Positions 25,353-34,147 of a stretch of 54,270 nt of DNA are shown in pieces. The DNA comes from Bacteroidota bacterium (GTDB lineage: Bacteria; Bacteroidota; Bacteroidia; Chitinophagales; JADIYW01), in contig JAGQYE010000045.1 of assembly GCA_020436225.1 (NCBI GenBank), positions 1 through 54,270 on the forward strand, written 5' to 3'. Each line of letters starts with the position of its first letter. The first letter of the stretch is position 1. The notes under the pieces are model-generated. The model was not told where the DNA came from. It saw nothing but the letters and a program-made list of their open reading frames with translations, and ran no database searches. Both the position numbers and the translations under genes were made by a program.

Positions 25353-26153
25353 GTGGCAAGTTTGTTCCAAATAGAAGAATACATATATTATTGGATAACC
25401 TCATTCAATAAGTATAAAATACACTCTCCTTTTGTTTATAAGTTGGTTACTGAAGTTTTTGAGAAAGAGCTTCATTATAAGGACTTTGAAAGAATAGAAC
25501 AATTGAGAGATGAACTCAGACGAAACGATACAATTATTGAAGTAGTTGATCTTGGTGCCGGTTCTAAATCTTTTAGAAAAACGAAAAAAGTATATCAGCG
25601 AAAAATTAGTAAGATAGCACGAAAGAGCGTCAAGAAAGAAAAGTACGGGCATTTATTGTACATGTTGGTGCGCTATTTTAAAGCCAATTCTATTTTAGAA
25701 TTGGGTACTTCTTTAGGAATTACCACAGCTTATCTTGGCTCGGCTCATCCAAATACACGAGTAATAACGATTGAAGGCAGTGAGTCAATTGCAAAAATTG
25801 CACAAGATAATTTTGACAAACTCAACCTAAAAAATATCCAATTAGTAGTTGGAAATTTTGACGATAAACTGCAACAAATTTGTGATGAACGCAAACAATT
25901 TGATTTAGTTTTTATTGATGGAAACCACCGCGAATTGCCCACGATAGATTATTTTAAAACGGTAGTGCCTTATTGCCACAATGACACAGTTTTGTTATTC
26001 GATGATATTCATTGGAGTGAAGAAATGCAAGAAGCTTGGGAATATGTAAAAAATCACGAGCGTGTTACATTAACAATAGACATATTTGAAATGGGCATTG
26101 TTTTTCTGCGAACAGAATTCAGGCAAAAACAACACATGCAGATTACGTATTAA
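25353..26153 (+). CDS. Class I SAM-dependent methyltransferase
   Basis: The 266-residue product has an N-terminal alpha-helical part with 'HSPFVYKLVTEVFE' and then an O-methyltransferase-like Rossmann fold. Visible motifs are motif I 'ILELGTSLGITTAYLGSA' near residue 115, the acidic ribose-binding 'VITIEGS', 'DLVFIDGNHRE' and 'VLLFDDIHWSEEMQEAW'. It resembles the O-methyltransferase-3 / class I family found across Bacteroidota, but the substrate is unknown. The best start is GTG at 25353; no ATG precedes the conserved N-terminus. It follows the GMC pair by 71 bp and has its own -7 box. Confidence 0.85.
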   Translation: MASLFQIEEYIYYWITSFNKYKIHSPFVYKLVTEVFEKELHYKDFERIEQLRDELRRNDTIIEVVDLGAGSKSFRKTKKVYQRKISKIARKSVKKEKYGHLLYMLVRYFKANSILELGTSLGITTAYLGSAHPNTRVITIEGSESIAKIAQDNFDKLNLKNIQLVVGNFDDKLQQICDERKQFDLVFIDGNHRELPTIDYFKTVVPYCHNDTVLLFDDIHWSEEMQEAWEYVKNHERVTLTIDIFEMGIVFLRTEFRQKQHMQITY

Positions 26154-26200
26154 ATAATTAAGATAATCTTTTCCGACTGAAAAAATTTCTATTTATCAAC

Positions 26201-26226
26201 GCAGAGTCCTTTTCAAGAAACTCTGC
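26201..26226. terminator. Weak terminator-like hairpin between convergent genes
   Basis: GCAGAGT (26201-26207) and ACTCTGC (26220-26226) form a 7-bp stem with a 12-nt loop, followed on the plus strand by an A-rich rather than T-rich run. It lies between the convergent methyltransferase and thioesterase genes. Confidence 0.4.
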
Positions 26227-26241
26227 TAAGAAAAAAACAAA

Positions 26242-26793
26242 TCAAATCACATTCACACCATCATCTCCTAAAAATTCTCTTTTAAGATAAATAGAATCTT
26301 TCGGGTTTAATTTTCCGGCATTAATTAATCTTAATTCTCTACGTTGCAAAGCTTCTTCAAATAATTTTTTTTCTCTTTCTGTTTCAGGAATCACCGGAAT
26401 ACATTTAATAGGTTTACTTTGAAAATCTAAACCGACAAACGTAAAAAATGCTTCGTGAGATTTTATTTCTTCTTGCGTTTTGATATTTTTTATAAATACT
26501 TCGCAAATAACTTCCATCGACGTATTAAATGCGCGCGTAACAAAAGAACGCATCACCACAATATCGCCCATTTTTATTGGTAAGTTAAACGACACATTAT
26601 CTAAACCGGCAGTAACTGAAATGCCACCGCTATGTTTTATGGCAGAAATTCCTGCACAAACGTCCATCCAACTCAACAAATGACCACCCATCAAATTACC
26701 GATTGGGTTCGTATGTGCAGGCATAATTAATTCGGTTTGGATATTCAATGTTTCTGATACTTTTCTACTTACATCTGAATTTTGTGTGGACAT
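26242..26793 (-). CDS. Acyl-CoA thioesterase, hotdog fold
   Basis: The 183-residue product belongs to the BACH/YciA-type acyl-CoA thioesterases, which hydrolyse acyl-CoA to free acid and CoA. It shows the family motif 'NPIGNLMGGHLLSWMD' (about residues 29-44) with the catalytic Asp, then 'GLDNVSFNLPIKMGDIV' and 'SMEVICEVFIKN' with the helix-strand order of a hotdog domain. A short C-terminal extension follows. Chain-length preference is not readable. It is divergent from tRNA-Arg. Confidence 0.93.
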   Translation of the reverse strand: MSTQNSDVSRKVSETLNIQTELIMPAHTNPIGNLMGGHLLSWMDVCAGISAIKHSGGISVTAGLDNVSFNLPIKMGDIVVMRSFVTRAFNTSMEVICEVFIKNIKTQEEIKSHEAFFTFVGLDFQSKPIKCIPVIPETEREKKLFEEALQRRELRLINAGKLNPKDSIYLKREFLGDDGVNVI

Positions 26794-26832
26794 TATTATA
26801 AATTATAATAGATTAAAATAAATACTTTTAGG

Positions 26833-26864
26833 TTTTGATAATCTCAAAAATGAGCGTAATTTTG
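26833..26864 (+). promoter_or_regulatory. tRNA-Arg promoter (consensus)
   Basis: TTTTG (26833-26837) and TAATTTTG (26857-26864) are separated by 19 bp, a perfect Bacteroidota sigma-A arrangement, 42 bp upstream of the mature tRNA-Arg 5' end. Confidence 0.78.
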
Positions 26865-26906
26865 AACGCATTTTTACAAATATACAACAATAATTTAAGT
26901 ATAAAT

Positions 26907-26980
26907 GGCTGCGTAGTTCAACTGGATAGAATATCAGATTTCGGCTCTGAGGGTTGAGGGTTCGAATCCTTCCGCGGTCA
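26907..26980 (+). tRNA. tRNA-Arg(TCG)
   Basis: The 74-nt sequence folds as a tRNA: acceptor GGCTGCG/CGCGGTC (all seven positions pair, two as G-T), anticodon loop TTTCGGC with anticodon TCG for CGN arginine codons, T loop TTCGAAT, discriminator A. CCA is not encoded. Confidence 0.95.
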
Positions 26981-27168
26981 TTTTTTTCTTATTTTACAGC
27001 TACACTAAACATTTTTTTCATATTTCAAGTTTTTATCGACATCTCGAATAATTTTTTACACATTTTTACGTTTTTAGGCTCATTTTTGTGCAGTAAATCA
27101 TTTCACCTTCCACATCAAAAAAATAATATCTTCGTATATTTACGACCTAACCAAAAAACTAAAAAAAT

Positions 27169-27195
27169 GGTGCATTTTTGCACCTTAATTTTTTT
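27169..27195 (+). terminator. Intrinsic terminator-like hairpin in the smc leader
   Basis: GGTGCA (27169-27174), a 4-nt loop and TGCACC (27179-27184) form a perfect 6-bp stem followed by TTAATTTTTTT. It lies 45 bp before the smc ATG and about 190 bp after tRNA-Arg. It may end transcription from the tRNA or attenuate smc. No TAnnTTTG box is visible between it and smc. Confidence 0.55.
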
Positions 27196-27240
27196 AGAAA
27201 AACAAGCATTTTACCAATTAAAAAATTGAATTTATAAGCG

Positions 27241-30200
27241 ATGAGATTGAGAAGTTTGGATATTAAAGGATTTAAAAGTTTTGCAGAGAAAACTCAAATC
27301 AATTTTGAAAATAATATTACCGGAATCGTTGGACCAAATGGTTGCGGAAAATCGAATGTGGTAGATGCCATTCGTTGGGTGTTGGGCGAGCAAAAAACGA
27401 AAGCGCTCCGTTTAGAAAAAATGGACAACATGATTTTCAACGGAACAAAAGATAAAGCAGCTTCCAACATTGCCGAAGTTTCAATTACTTTAGATAATAC
27501 TCGCAATTTATTGCCAACTGAATTTTCGAGCGTAACCATAACCAGAACTGTAGAACGCGACGGCGACAGCACTTACAAACTCAATGGCGTTACATGTCGT
27601 TTAAAAGACATTCGCGATTTGTTTATGGACACTGGAATTTCCACCGATTCATACGCTATCATCGAATTAAAAATGATAGACCAAATTTTGAACAACGTGG
27701 ATAATGCCAGACGCACATTAATAGAACAAGCAGCAGGCGTTTCAAAATATAAAACAAGAAAAAAAGAAACTTTAAGTAAACTACAAGCTACAGAAGCCGA
27801 CTTAAATCGCGTGGATGATTTGTTATTTGAGATTGATAAAAACTTAAAAGCACTCGAAAGTCAAGCGCGCAAAGCTCGACAATACAAAAATTATAAAGAG
27901 GAATACAAAGTAATTTCTATTGATTTGTCGAAATACGAGTTGCATGGCATCAACGAAAGTTTTTTATTGTCGAACAAAGAAATTGAAGCACACGAAGACA
28001 AAAGATTAGAAGTCAATACACAAATTGAAACTTTAGAAGCACAAATTGAAAAAGAAAAATTGGCAGTTGTAGAAAAAGAAAAATCATTATCCGATCAACA
28101 AAAACAACTCAATCAATTCTTATCTCAATTACAAGAAAAAGAAAGTCAGAAAAAAATTGACGAACAAAAATCATCTTTCTTAAATGACAAAACACGTCAA
28201 CTACAACAACAAATTACGCAAGCAAAAAGTATCATCGAAAATCTAAACAACGAAATCAACCAACTCAAAAAATTCAACGAAGAAGATGAACAAAAATTAG
28301 AAACTATTCGTATTGATTTTGATGCAGCAAAAGAAAAATTGGAAGAACAACGTAATTCTAATCTTACATATAGAAATAATTTAGACCAAGCACGTTCTAT
28401 TTATTCAGCAAGTACCAACAAAATTTCAGAAGTAGAGAAATTAATTGCTGTTAAAGAAGCACAATTTGAATCATTACAATTGAGTGCACAAAAATCAATG
28501 TATGAAAATGAAGAACGAAACCGAACATTAGAAACTTTAAAAACAGAAATTTCTTTAACAGAAGAACGCATCGATAAACAACGTTTATTGGTAGATGACT
28601 TGCGCAAAAAAGAAGAAGATAACTTAGAAAAAATAAAAACTCTCGAAGAAAAAAACGAACAATTACGCCAAGAACTAACCAACAAAAACAGGCTATTAGA
28701 CGCAAAAAACAACGAATTCAAATTAACCAAAAGTATGATAGATAATTTGGAAGGTTTTCCGGAATCTATCAAGTTTTTAAAGAAAAATGTAAATTGGTTA
28801 AAAGACACGCCACTCCTTTCTGACATTATTTATTCGGAAGAAAAATATCGCGTAGCCATTGAAAGTGTATTGCAACCTTACTTAAATAATTTTATTGTTG
28901 AAACAGAAAACGAAGCTACTAATGCCATTGATATTTTGTCGAAAAGCTCAGTAGGTAAAGCCAGTTTCCTCATTCTAGATTATTTTGAGAAATTAAATTT
29001 TCAAACTAACAACTCGACAATTCCAAACGCAAAATTAGCAATGGATATTGTTCAAGTAGATGAAAAATACAAGAAAATATTAAGCTATCTTTTAAATGGA
29101 ATTTACATCGCGGAAGAAGGTTCAGATATACATCAACTCTTCAATACACTTACGAACAAAAAAGATTCGTATATCATTTCTCATTCCGGACATCTACTAA
29201 AGTCTGATAAACAAATGTCGGGCGGTTCAGTTGGTTTGTTTGAAGGTAAACGCTTAGGTCGTTTGAAGAATTTTGAAATTTTAGAAAAAGAAATCAAAAC
29301 TTTAGAAACTGATGTGTTGAGTTTTAAGAAAATTACGCAAGATAACTACAACGAATTACAACATCTAAAAGTAAATTCTTATCGAAATGTAATTGAACGC
29401 GAAAACAACCAATTACAACAAATAGAAAAAGAATTAGTTGCCAAACGTTCTAAAATTGAAAGTGAAGAAAATTCTATCGGCAAAATTTCATCGCAAGCAC
29501 AAGCCATTCAAGAACAAATTACTCAGTTAAAAACTGAAATCGAACCTTTACATGCATCATTGAGTGAACACAGCCAAAATTCCATTCAACATAAAACCAA
29601 TATGGAAAATTTGGAAATTGAATTTAGAAAAGCCAACGAATTGTTCAATCAATTTTCGCAAGCATTTAACCAAACCAATATTTTATTTATCCAACAAGAA
29701 AATAAATTAAAATCTAATCAACAAGCTCAAACTTACAAGCAACATCAACTTGAAGAAAATGAGAATAGAATAAAATTAGCAAGTGAAGAAATTGAACAAG
29801 CACAAATAGAAATTGACCAATTAAAAAATAATATTGCACAATTAGAATCTGCACTGATTGAATCTTACGAAACAAAAGAACTTCAAATGCAATCGCTTTC
29901 TGAGCAAGAAACTGCGTATTATCAATTGAAAGAAGGCATTACAAAAATCGAGGATGCTATTCGCGAGAAAAACAAAAACAGGCAACAAATTGAAGAAGCT
30001 ATCGTAGCTAAGAAAGATTTATTGAGTGAATTAAAACTGAAATTAAATCTTTTGAAAGAACGCCTTTCTATTGAATTTCATATTGATGTTGAAGAATTTT
30101 CTTCTAATTTGGAATTGCCTGAAACCGCTAAAGATGATTTGCAAGACAGATTGGATAAAGTAAAACGAAAAATTGAAAACTTTGGCGAAGTGAATCCGAT

Positions 30201-30786
30201 GGCAGAAGAAGCCTACAACGAAATGCACGAACGTTTCGAATTCATCAACACACAGAAAAAAGATTTGCTAGACTCGAAAGAGAATTTATTACAAACGATG
30301 CTTGAAATCGAAAACACGGCAAAAGAACAATTTTTGGAAACTTTCAGTGCTGTTCGAGAAAACTTTATTGGTGTTTTCAGAAGTATGTTTACGCAAGATG
30401 ATAACTGCGATTTAGTATTAGTAAATCCTGAAGATCCGTTAGAATCTGATATTGATATTATCGCTAAACCAAAAGGCAAACGTCCGCAAAGCATCAACCA
30501 ACTTTCCGGTGGAGAAAAAACTTTAACTGCGTTATCGTTGCTCTTTGCCTTGTATTTATATAAGCCGGCACCGTTCTGTATTTTAGATGAGGTTGATGCT
30601 CCATTGGATGATGCCAACATCCGTAAATTCAATGAAGCCATAAGAAAATTCAGCGAGAATTCTCAATTCATCATTGTTACACACAACAAATCTACAATGG
30701 CAAGTGTAGATACTATTTACGGTGTTACGATGGTGAAGCAAGGTATTTCACGAGTTGTTCCGGTTGACTTCAGCAGCTTAAATTAA
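27241..30786 (+). CDS. smc: Chromosome segregation protein SMC
   Basis: SMC dimers condense and segregate the chromosome by ATP-driven loop extrusion, usually with ScpA and ScpB, which are not in this window. The 1181-residue product has Walker A 'GPNGCGKSN' (31-39), two long coiled-coil arms (about 170-500 and 665-1000) rich in Gln, Glu and Lys, a hinge at about 505-665 with 'MSGGSVGLFEGKRLGRL', the signature 'LSGGEKTLTALSLLFAL' and Walker B 'FCILDEVDAPLDDANI'. Length is normal for the family. The ATG at 27241 gives the conserved 'LRSLDIKGFKSFAEKT'. Confidence 0.97.
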   Translation: MRLRSLDIKGFKSFAEKTQINFENNITGIVGPNGCGKSNVVDAIRWVLGEQKTKALRLEKMDNMIFNGTKDKAASNIAEVSITLDNTRNLLPTEFSSVTITRTVERDGDSTYKLNGVTCRLKDIRDLFMDTGISTDSYAIIELKMIDQILNNVDNARRTLIEQAAGVSKYKTRKKETLSKLQATEADLNRVDDLLFEIDKNLKALESQARKARQYKNYKEEYKVISIDLSKYELHGINESFLLSNKEIEAHEDKRLEVNTQIETLEAQIEKEKLAVVEKEKSLSDQQKQLNQFLSQLQEKESQKKIDEQKSSFLNDKTRQLQQQITQAKSIIENLNNEINQLKKFNEEDEQKLETIRIDFDAAKEKLEEQRNSNLTYRNNLDQARSIYSASTNKISEVEKLIAVKEAQFESLQLSAQKSMYENEERNRTLETLKTEISLTEERIDKQRLLVDDLRKKEEDNLEKIKTLEEKNEQLRQELTNKNRLLDAKNNEFKLTKSMIDNLEGFPESIKFLKKNVNWLKDTPLLSDIIYSEEKYRVAIESVLQPYLNNFIVETENEATNAIDILSKSSVGKASFLILDYFEKLNFQTNNSTIPNAKLAMDIVQVDEKYKKILSYLLNGIYIAEEGSDIHQLFNTLTNKKDSYIISHSGHLLKSDKQMSGGSVGLFEGKRLGRLKNFEILEKEIKTLETDVLSFKKITQDNYNELQHLKVNSYRNVIERENNQLQQIEKELVAKRSKIESEENSIGKISSQAQAIQEQITQLKTEIEPLHASLSEHSQNSIQHKTNMENLEIEFRKANELFNQFSQAFNQTNILFIQQENKLKSNQQAQTYKQHQLEENENRIKLASEEIEQAQIEIDQLKNNIAQLESALIESYETKELQMQSLSEQETAYYQLKEGITKIEDAIREKNKNRQQIEEAIVAKKDLLSELKLKLNLLKERLSIEFHIDVEEFSSNLELPETAKDDLQDRLDKVKRKIENFGEVNPMAEEAYNEMHERFEFINTQKKDLLDSKENLLQTMLEIENTAKEQFLETFSAVRENFIGVFRSMFTQDDNCDLVLVNPEDPLESDIDIIAKPKGKRPQSINQLSGGEKTLTALSLLFALYLYKPAPFCILDEVDAPLDDANIRKFNEAIRKFSENSQFIIVTHNKSTMASVDTIYGVTMVKQGISRVVPVDFSSLN

Positions 30787-30804
30787 TGTGTTTTATTATA
30801 TGAG

Positions 30805-30950
30805 ATTTATGCTCATTTGTTTTCATTTTAATTCATTTATGTTCATTTGATGCATAAGCATTCAAAACACTAATTTTTATTGACATTTAATGATTTATAT
30901 TTATCTTAATTTGTTTACCTTGTGTTCATTTAATTCCATTTTATATTTTC
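30805..30950. repeat. Intergenic element copy A, built on 10-bp ...CATTT repeats
   Basis: The 316-bp gap 30787-31102 holds this element and the 8-mer array after it. From 30805, a 44-bp block carries four consecutive 10-bp units ending CATTT (ATGCTCATTT, GTTTTCATTT, TAATTCATTT, ATGTTCATTT). A second block starts with TTATCTTAATTTG at 30901 and again has CATTT units. The same two blocks, also exactly 96 bp apart, occur at 46727-46872. The 44-bp blocks match at 40 positions by eye. Confidence 0.65.
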
Positions 30951-31000
30951 TTCACCACAAAGACAATAAGAACACTAAGTTTAATATAAAAGATAGAACG

Positions 31001-31030
31001 AATCATCAAATCATCAAATCATCAAATCAA
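31001..31030. repeat. Tandem 8-bp repeat (AAATCATC)
   Basis: About 3.8 copies of the 8-mer AAATCATC lie head to tail before the lipoprotein gene. Short arrays of this kind can change length by slippage; position 72 bp before the start codon makes an effect on expression possible but unproven. Confidence 0.7.
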
Positions 31031-31102
31031 TAAGATATACCATCAATTGGGTATGTTTTCTATTTTAATTAAGATTTAATTTCATTATCTAAAATCTAAA
31101 CA

Positions 31103-31783
31103 ATGAAAATAAATTATCTATGTACATTATTAGCATTCATCTCTCTCTGGGCATGTACACCTAAATCAACAGGAGATGTAGCCACCGCAACTAATTCTAC
31201 AAGCGATTCAACAGCTGCAACAACTGCACCACCATCTGTAACGGAATGGATGAGTTGGGAAGGCGGCGTGGATGTAGCAGCCATAACAGACACCAACTTT
31301 AAAATGCCAAATGTAATTGTGCATGTGGCACGAATGGTACACACACCTGTTGGAAGCGCACCAAGCGGAATGATACTCTTTCAACCGGATGCAAAAAATC
31401 CGCCTGTTGTAATGGGCTTTGTAAGTACAGATAAAAATGTTGGTGCTTATTTCGGACCAAAAATATTTGTCGGAACGCCGTTTGAAAAAGCACCTGTTTT
31501 AGAGGCCACATTTGATATCCAAATAAAAGAGAATAGCGCAACTGCCAAAATAGTAGTGGCTAATCATACATTTGAATTAGAAATGAGTGATGTTGGTGCG
31601 CCGTATTTAATACATCGATTGCCGGCACAAATGCCACCGTTTTATCAGCAAGGTGTAGAGCGAAAAACAGGCAAAACTGTTTTAAAAGTAGATGGCAAAG
31701 AAGTATCTATTATCGTTCCTCCTGTTGGTATTACAGGCGGTCCCGGAGCTGTTGTGTCGCCGACCGGTGTTTATGCTCGATAG
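31103..31783 (+). CDS. Predicted lipoprotein of unknown function
   Basis: The 226-residue product has a lipoprotein signal peptide with lipobox 'LWAC' (Cys18), followed by a Ser/Thr/Ala-rich linker (about residues 20-45). A domain of about 180 residues follows with 'EWMSWEGGVDV', repeated hydrophobic strands and a C-terminal 'PPVGITGGPGAVVSPTGVY'. I recognise no family. It should be anchored in the inner or outer membrane by lipid. It lies between the smc gene and a strong bidirectional terminator and is probably transcribed alone. Confidence 0.75.
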   Translation: MKINYLCTLLAFISLWACTPKSTGDVATATNSTSDSTAATTAPPSVTEWMSWEGGVDVAAITDTNFKMPNVIVHVARMVHTPVGSAPSGMILFQPDAKNPPVVMGFVSTDKNVGAYFGPKIFVGTPFEKAPVLEATFDIQIKENSATAKIVVANHTFELEMSDVGAPYLIHRLPAQMPPFYQQGVERKTGKTVLKVDGKEVSIIVPPVGITGGPGAVVSPTGVYAR

Positions 31784-31800
31784 AAAATATTTATTGCATA

Positions 31801-31834
31801 AAAAAAGCGAAGTTATTTTCAACTTCGCTTTTTT
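31801..31834. terminator. Bidirectional terminator
   Basis: A 14-bp perfect stem (31801-31814 with 31821-31834) of the form AAAAAAGCGAAGTT/AACTTCGCTTTTTT has a 6-nt loop. T runs on both strands serve the lipoprotein gene (+) and the convergent gene (-). Confidence 0.92.
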
Positions 31835-31852
31835 TGGTTTTTATTTTGGAGA

Positions 31853-32845
31853 TTATAAAGTAGAATAGAATTTTGACAATCTTGCTTCGATGCGTTCTTT
31901 GATGTAGCCATCTTTCAAACCTTTCTCAACAAACGGTGTTAAAAATTCTTCCGATTCTTTGATAACGACTTTTTCGGTAATATCATTATCTTCCAGAATT
32001 TGTACGATTGTTTTTTCTCCTGAATGTTCGAAGAAATGATTTAAGATATGTTCATTTAATTCGGCAACTACTTCTGTTTGAATAGCTGCATGCGTAGCTT
32101 TTTCTGCAGATGCTAAAATGGCTGCTCTGTCTTTTTTAGACAGCTTCACTCCTTTTGCAATAGTTTTTACTTTGGTTTCTTCTAATTTATCCCAAATATT
32201 GTCGGCCATTTTTTTGAGTTTGGCATCGCTCAATTTATCTTTCAACATTTGTTCGCTCTTCGCAATAGATTTTTGCAAGTTATCGGCAATAAAACGTTTA
32301 ATATTCCTATCGATAGAATCAGAAACTCCGGACAATGCTGCGCCAATTAAGCCTTTTCCAATATTGAATAAGGAACCGCCAACCGTTTCGTTGCTTGGTC
32401 CACTTTGTGCCGCAAACGATTTGATGCCATCGTATAAAGTATCGGCAATCATCTCGCCATAAAAAGGATTGCGCACGATATCAGCTATTATTTTTTCGCG
32501 TATTTCTCTTTGCTCAATTATTTTTTCAGCGATTTCATCAAACGATTCTTTATCTAAAAAATCAGCAACAGTGTGTTTGCTTTTTAATGCCAATTCGTGT
32601 ACGGATTCAGATAAATCAACCAAATATTCTTTTTGATGTTTGGTTAGTTTTCTGTTTTTGATATTTCTTTCTTGAAATGCAATCACATTTTCTACTGAGC
32701 CAACTTCATTAAGTTTAACTGTATCTAACCATTTCCAAGCAGCACTTATTTCTTCTTTGATGTTTGCTTTTAAATGTTTCTTGTCGAATTGTTGTAATTC
32801 AAACGCAACATGTGCATCGTATATTTTTTTGATTTCAGCTTTCAT
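31853..32845 (-). CDS. Alpha-helical cytoplasmic protein of unknown function
   Basis: The 330-residue product is rich in Lys, Glu, Ala and Ile with helical periodicity throughout. It has no signal peptide or membrane helix; a less polar stretch with glycines ('NETVGGSLFNIGKGLIGAALSGV', cited in part) is near residues 152-174. I do not recognise a family. It is flanked by the bidirectional terminator and, upstream, by yebC 94 bp away on the same strand, so cotranscription with yebC is possible but not required. Confidence 0.75.
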   Translation of the reverse strand: MKAEIKKIYDAHVAFELQQFDKKHLKANIKEEISAAWKWLDTVKLNEVGSVENVIAFQERNIKNRKLTKHQKEYLVDLSESVHELALKSKHTVADFLDKESFDEIAEKIIEQREIREKIIADIVRNPFYGEMIADTLYDGIKSFAAQSGPSNETVGGSLFNIGKGLIGAALSGVSDSIDRNIKRFIADNLQKSIAKSEQMLKDKLSDAKLKKMADNIWDKLEETKVKTIAKGVKLSKKDRAAILASAEKATHAAIQTEVVAELNEHILNHFFEHSGEKTIVQILEDNDITEKVVIKESEEFLTPFVEKGLKDGYIKERIEARLSKFYSTL

Positions 32846-32939
32846 TTTTATTTTTTAATGATAACGAAAATATGCTTATTTATTTGGATAAAGCATAAAC
32901 TTAAGCAATTTAATATGTAATTAAGAAAATAAGAACAAA

Positions 32940-33650
32940 TTAAGCCAAGTTATGGAAAACAGTTTGGACATCATCATCTTGTTCTAATTTATCTACTAAT
33001 TCCAATACTTCGTCTGTTTGTTCTTCATTTAATTCCTTATGAATGGTTGGAATGCGTTGTAATTCTGCGCTAATCACTTCTATATTTTTATCTTCCAATG
33101 CTTTTTGCATAGCACCGAAATCAGCAAATTTTGTATAAATAATTAGATGATTTTCGTCGTCAGTTTCTATCCTATCTAAACCGGCATCAATTAATTCAAA
33201 CTCCAATTCTTCTACATTGATATTGGTACTAGAAATTTTAAAAACGCCATTGCGTTCAAAGATAAAATCGTGCATACCTTGTGTTCCCATCGAGCCACCG
33301 TTTTTATTGAGAATGGCTCTCAAATTGGCAACAGTTCTCGTTGGATTGTCGGTTGCTGTTTCAATAACAATTGCAGTTCCATGTGGTCCCATCGCTTCAT
33401 ATACCACTTCAGAAAAACCTTTTGTATCCGTAGAAGAAGCTCTTTTTATGGCCGCTTCAATTCTATCTTTCGGCATTTGTGCGGCTTTGGCGTTTTGGAT
33501 AGCTCGACGTAAGTTGGCATTCGTATCCGGACTTGGACCACCTGCTTTTACTGCCATGGCAATTTCTCTTCCTGCTCTGGTAAATGCTTTTGCCATTCTA
33601 TCCCAACGGGCAAATTTGGCTGCTTTTCTATATTCAAATGCGCGTCCCAT
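32940..33650 (-). CDS. yebC: YebC/PmpR family protein
   Basis: The 236-residue product has the conserved N-terminus 'RKAAKFARWDRMAKAFTRAGREI', 'MPKDRIEAAIKRA' near residue 58, 'YEAMGPHGTAIVIE' and 'VANLRAILNKNGGSMG' near residue 107. Members were described as DNA-binding regulators and more recently as translation factors acting on proline-rich stretches. Length fits the family (235-250). It is not near the ruvC gene that it accompanies in many genomes. Confidence 0.95.
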   Translation of the reverse strand: MGRAFEYRKAAKFARWDRMAKAFTRAGREIAMAVKAGGPSPDTNANLRRAIQNAKAAQMPKDRIEAAIKRASSTDTKGFSEVVYEAMGPHGTAIVIETATDNPTRTVANLRAILNKNGGSMGTQGMHDFIFERNGVFKISSTNINVEELEFELIDAGLDRIETDDENHLIIYTKFADFGAMQKALEDKNIEVISAELQRIPTIHKELNEEQTDEVLELVDKLEQDDDVQTVFHNLA

Positions 33651-33727
33651 TTTTATTCAATTTTAAGTTTATATAATTGAGTGCAAAAATAATTAATTAT
33701 AAAAAGAAAGAAAAATTTGTGTGGCAA

Positions 33728-34147
33728 TTATATTTCGAGAAATCGACTTCTTATTTCCGGAGAAGGCAACATACAACTTTCTTTTTTGCCAAACCATTTA
33801 TATCTGTTTTTGGCGATGATGTCATAAACGAAGTCTGTAATAAAAGTTGGTAGAATTTTAAAAATAAGCAACAAACGCCAAATGCCTCCAAAATATTTAG
33901 CAATTTGAAACGCCGCTTTCGACTTAAAATATGCTTGATTATTTTCGATGAACACTACACCATCTAAATTGTTTGACATCTTATAATGAGCAAGCAATTG
34001 TTGACCAATTGAAGATTGTAAGCTGGCAAATTTCAAAGAATTTGAAGCGTCGTGCTTGATAATAAACTGAACACTAGAAGCGCAGAAATTGCATACGCCA
34101 TCAAACAAAACTAATTTATCATATTGATTGCTTGAAATATTATTCAT
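33728..34147 (-). CDS. DCC-family thiol-disulfide oxidoreductase-like protein
   Basis: The 139-residue product has the DCC signature 'LFDGVCNFCASSV' (about residues 14-26) with the CxxC pair, and 'LKFASLQSSIGQQLL' further on, typical of the DUF393 family. These thioredoxin-like proteins are thought to act in dithiol chemistry; substrates are unknown. The ATG at 34147 is chosen and overlaps the end of the upstream T9SS gene by 8 bp; a longer frame starts at 34165. It is the last gene of a PASTA-T9SS-DCC operon. Confidence 0.88.
   Translation of the reverse strand: MNNISSNQYDKLVLFDGVCNFCASSVQFIIKHDASNSLKFASLQSSIGQQLLAHYKMSNNLDGVVFIENNQAYFKSKAAFQIAKYFGGIWRLLLIFKILPTFITDFVYDIIAKNRYKWFGKKESCMLPSPEIRSRFLEI

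Noticed and set aside
26954-27229. Open frame on the plus strand starting MRVRILPRS
   Set aside because: It begins inside tRNA-Arg; this N-terminus is the familiar artefact of translating a tRNA T arm. The rest is hydrophobic AT-rich intergenic translation and crosses the terminator-like hairpin.
28401-28826. Antisense frame of 141 codons within smc
   Set aside because: It lies opposite the SMC coiled-coil, where Glu/Lys/Gln codons give Ser/Phe/Leu-rich antisense translation. No promoter or domain.
31001-31030. Short CRISPR-like array
   Set aside because: Units are 8 bp with no spacers and no cas genes are present; a simple tandem repeat.
33217-33666. Antisense frame of 149 codons opposite yebC
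   Set aside because: YebC is unmistakable on the other strand; the antisense product has no recognisable domain.
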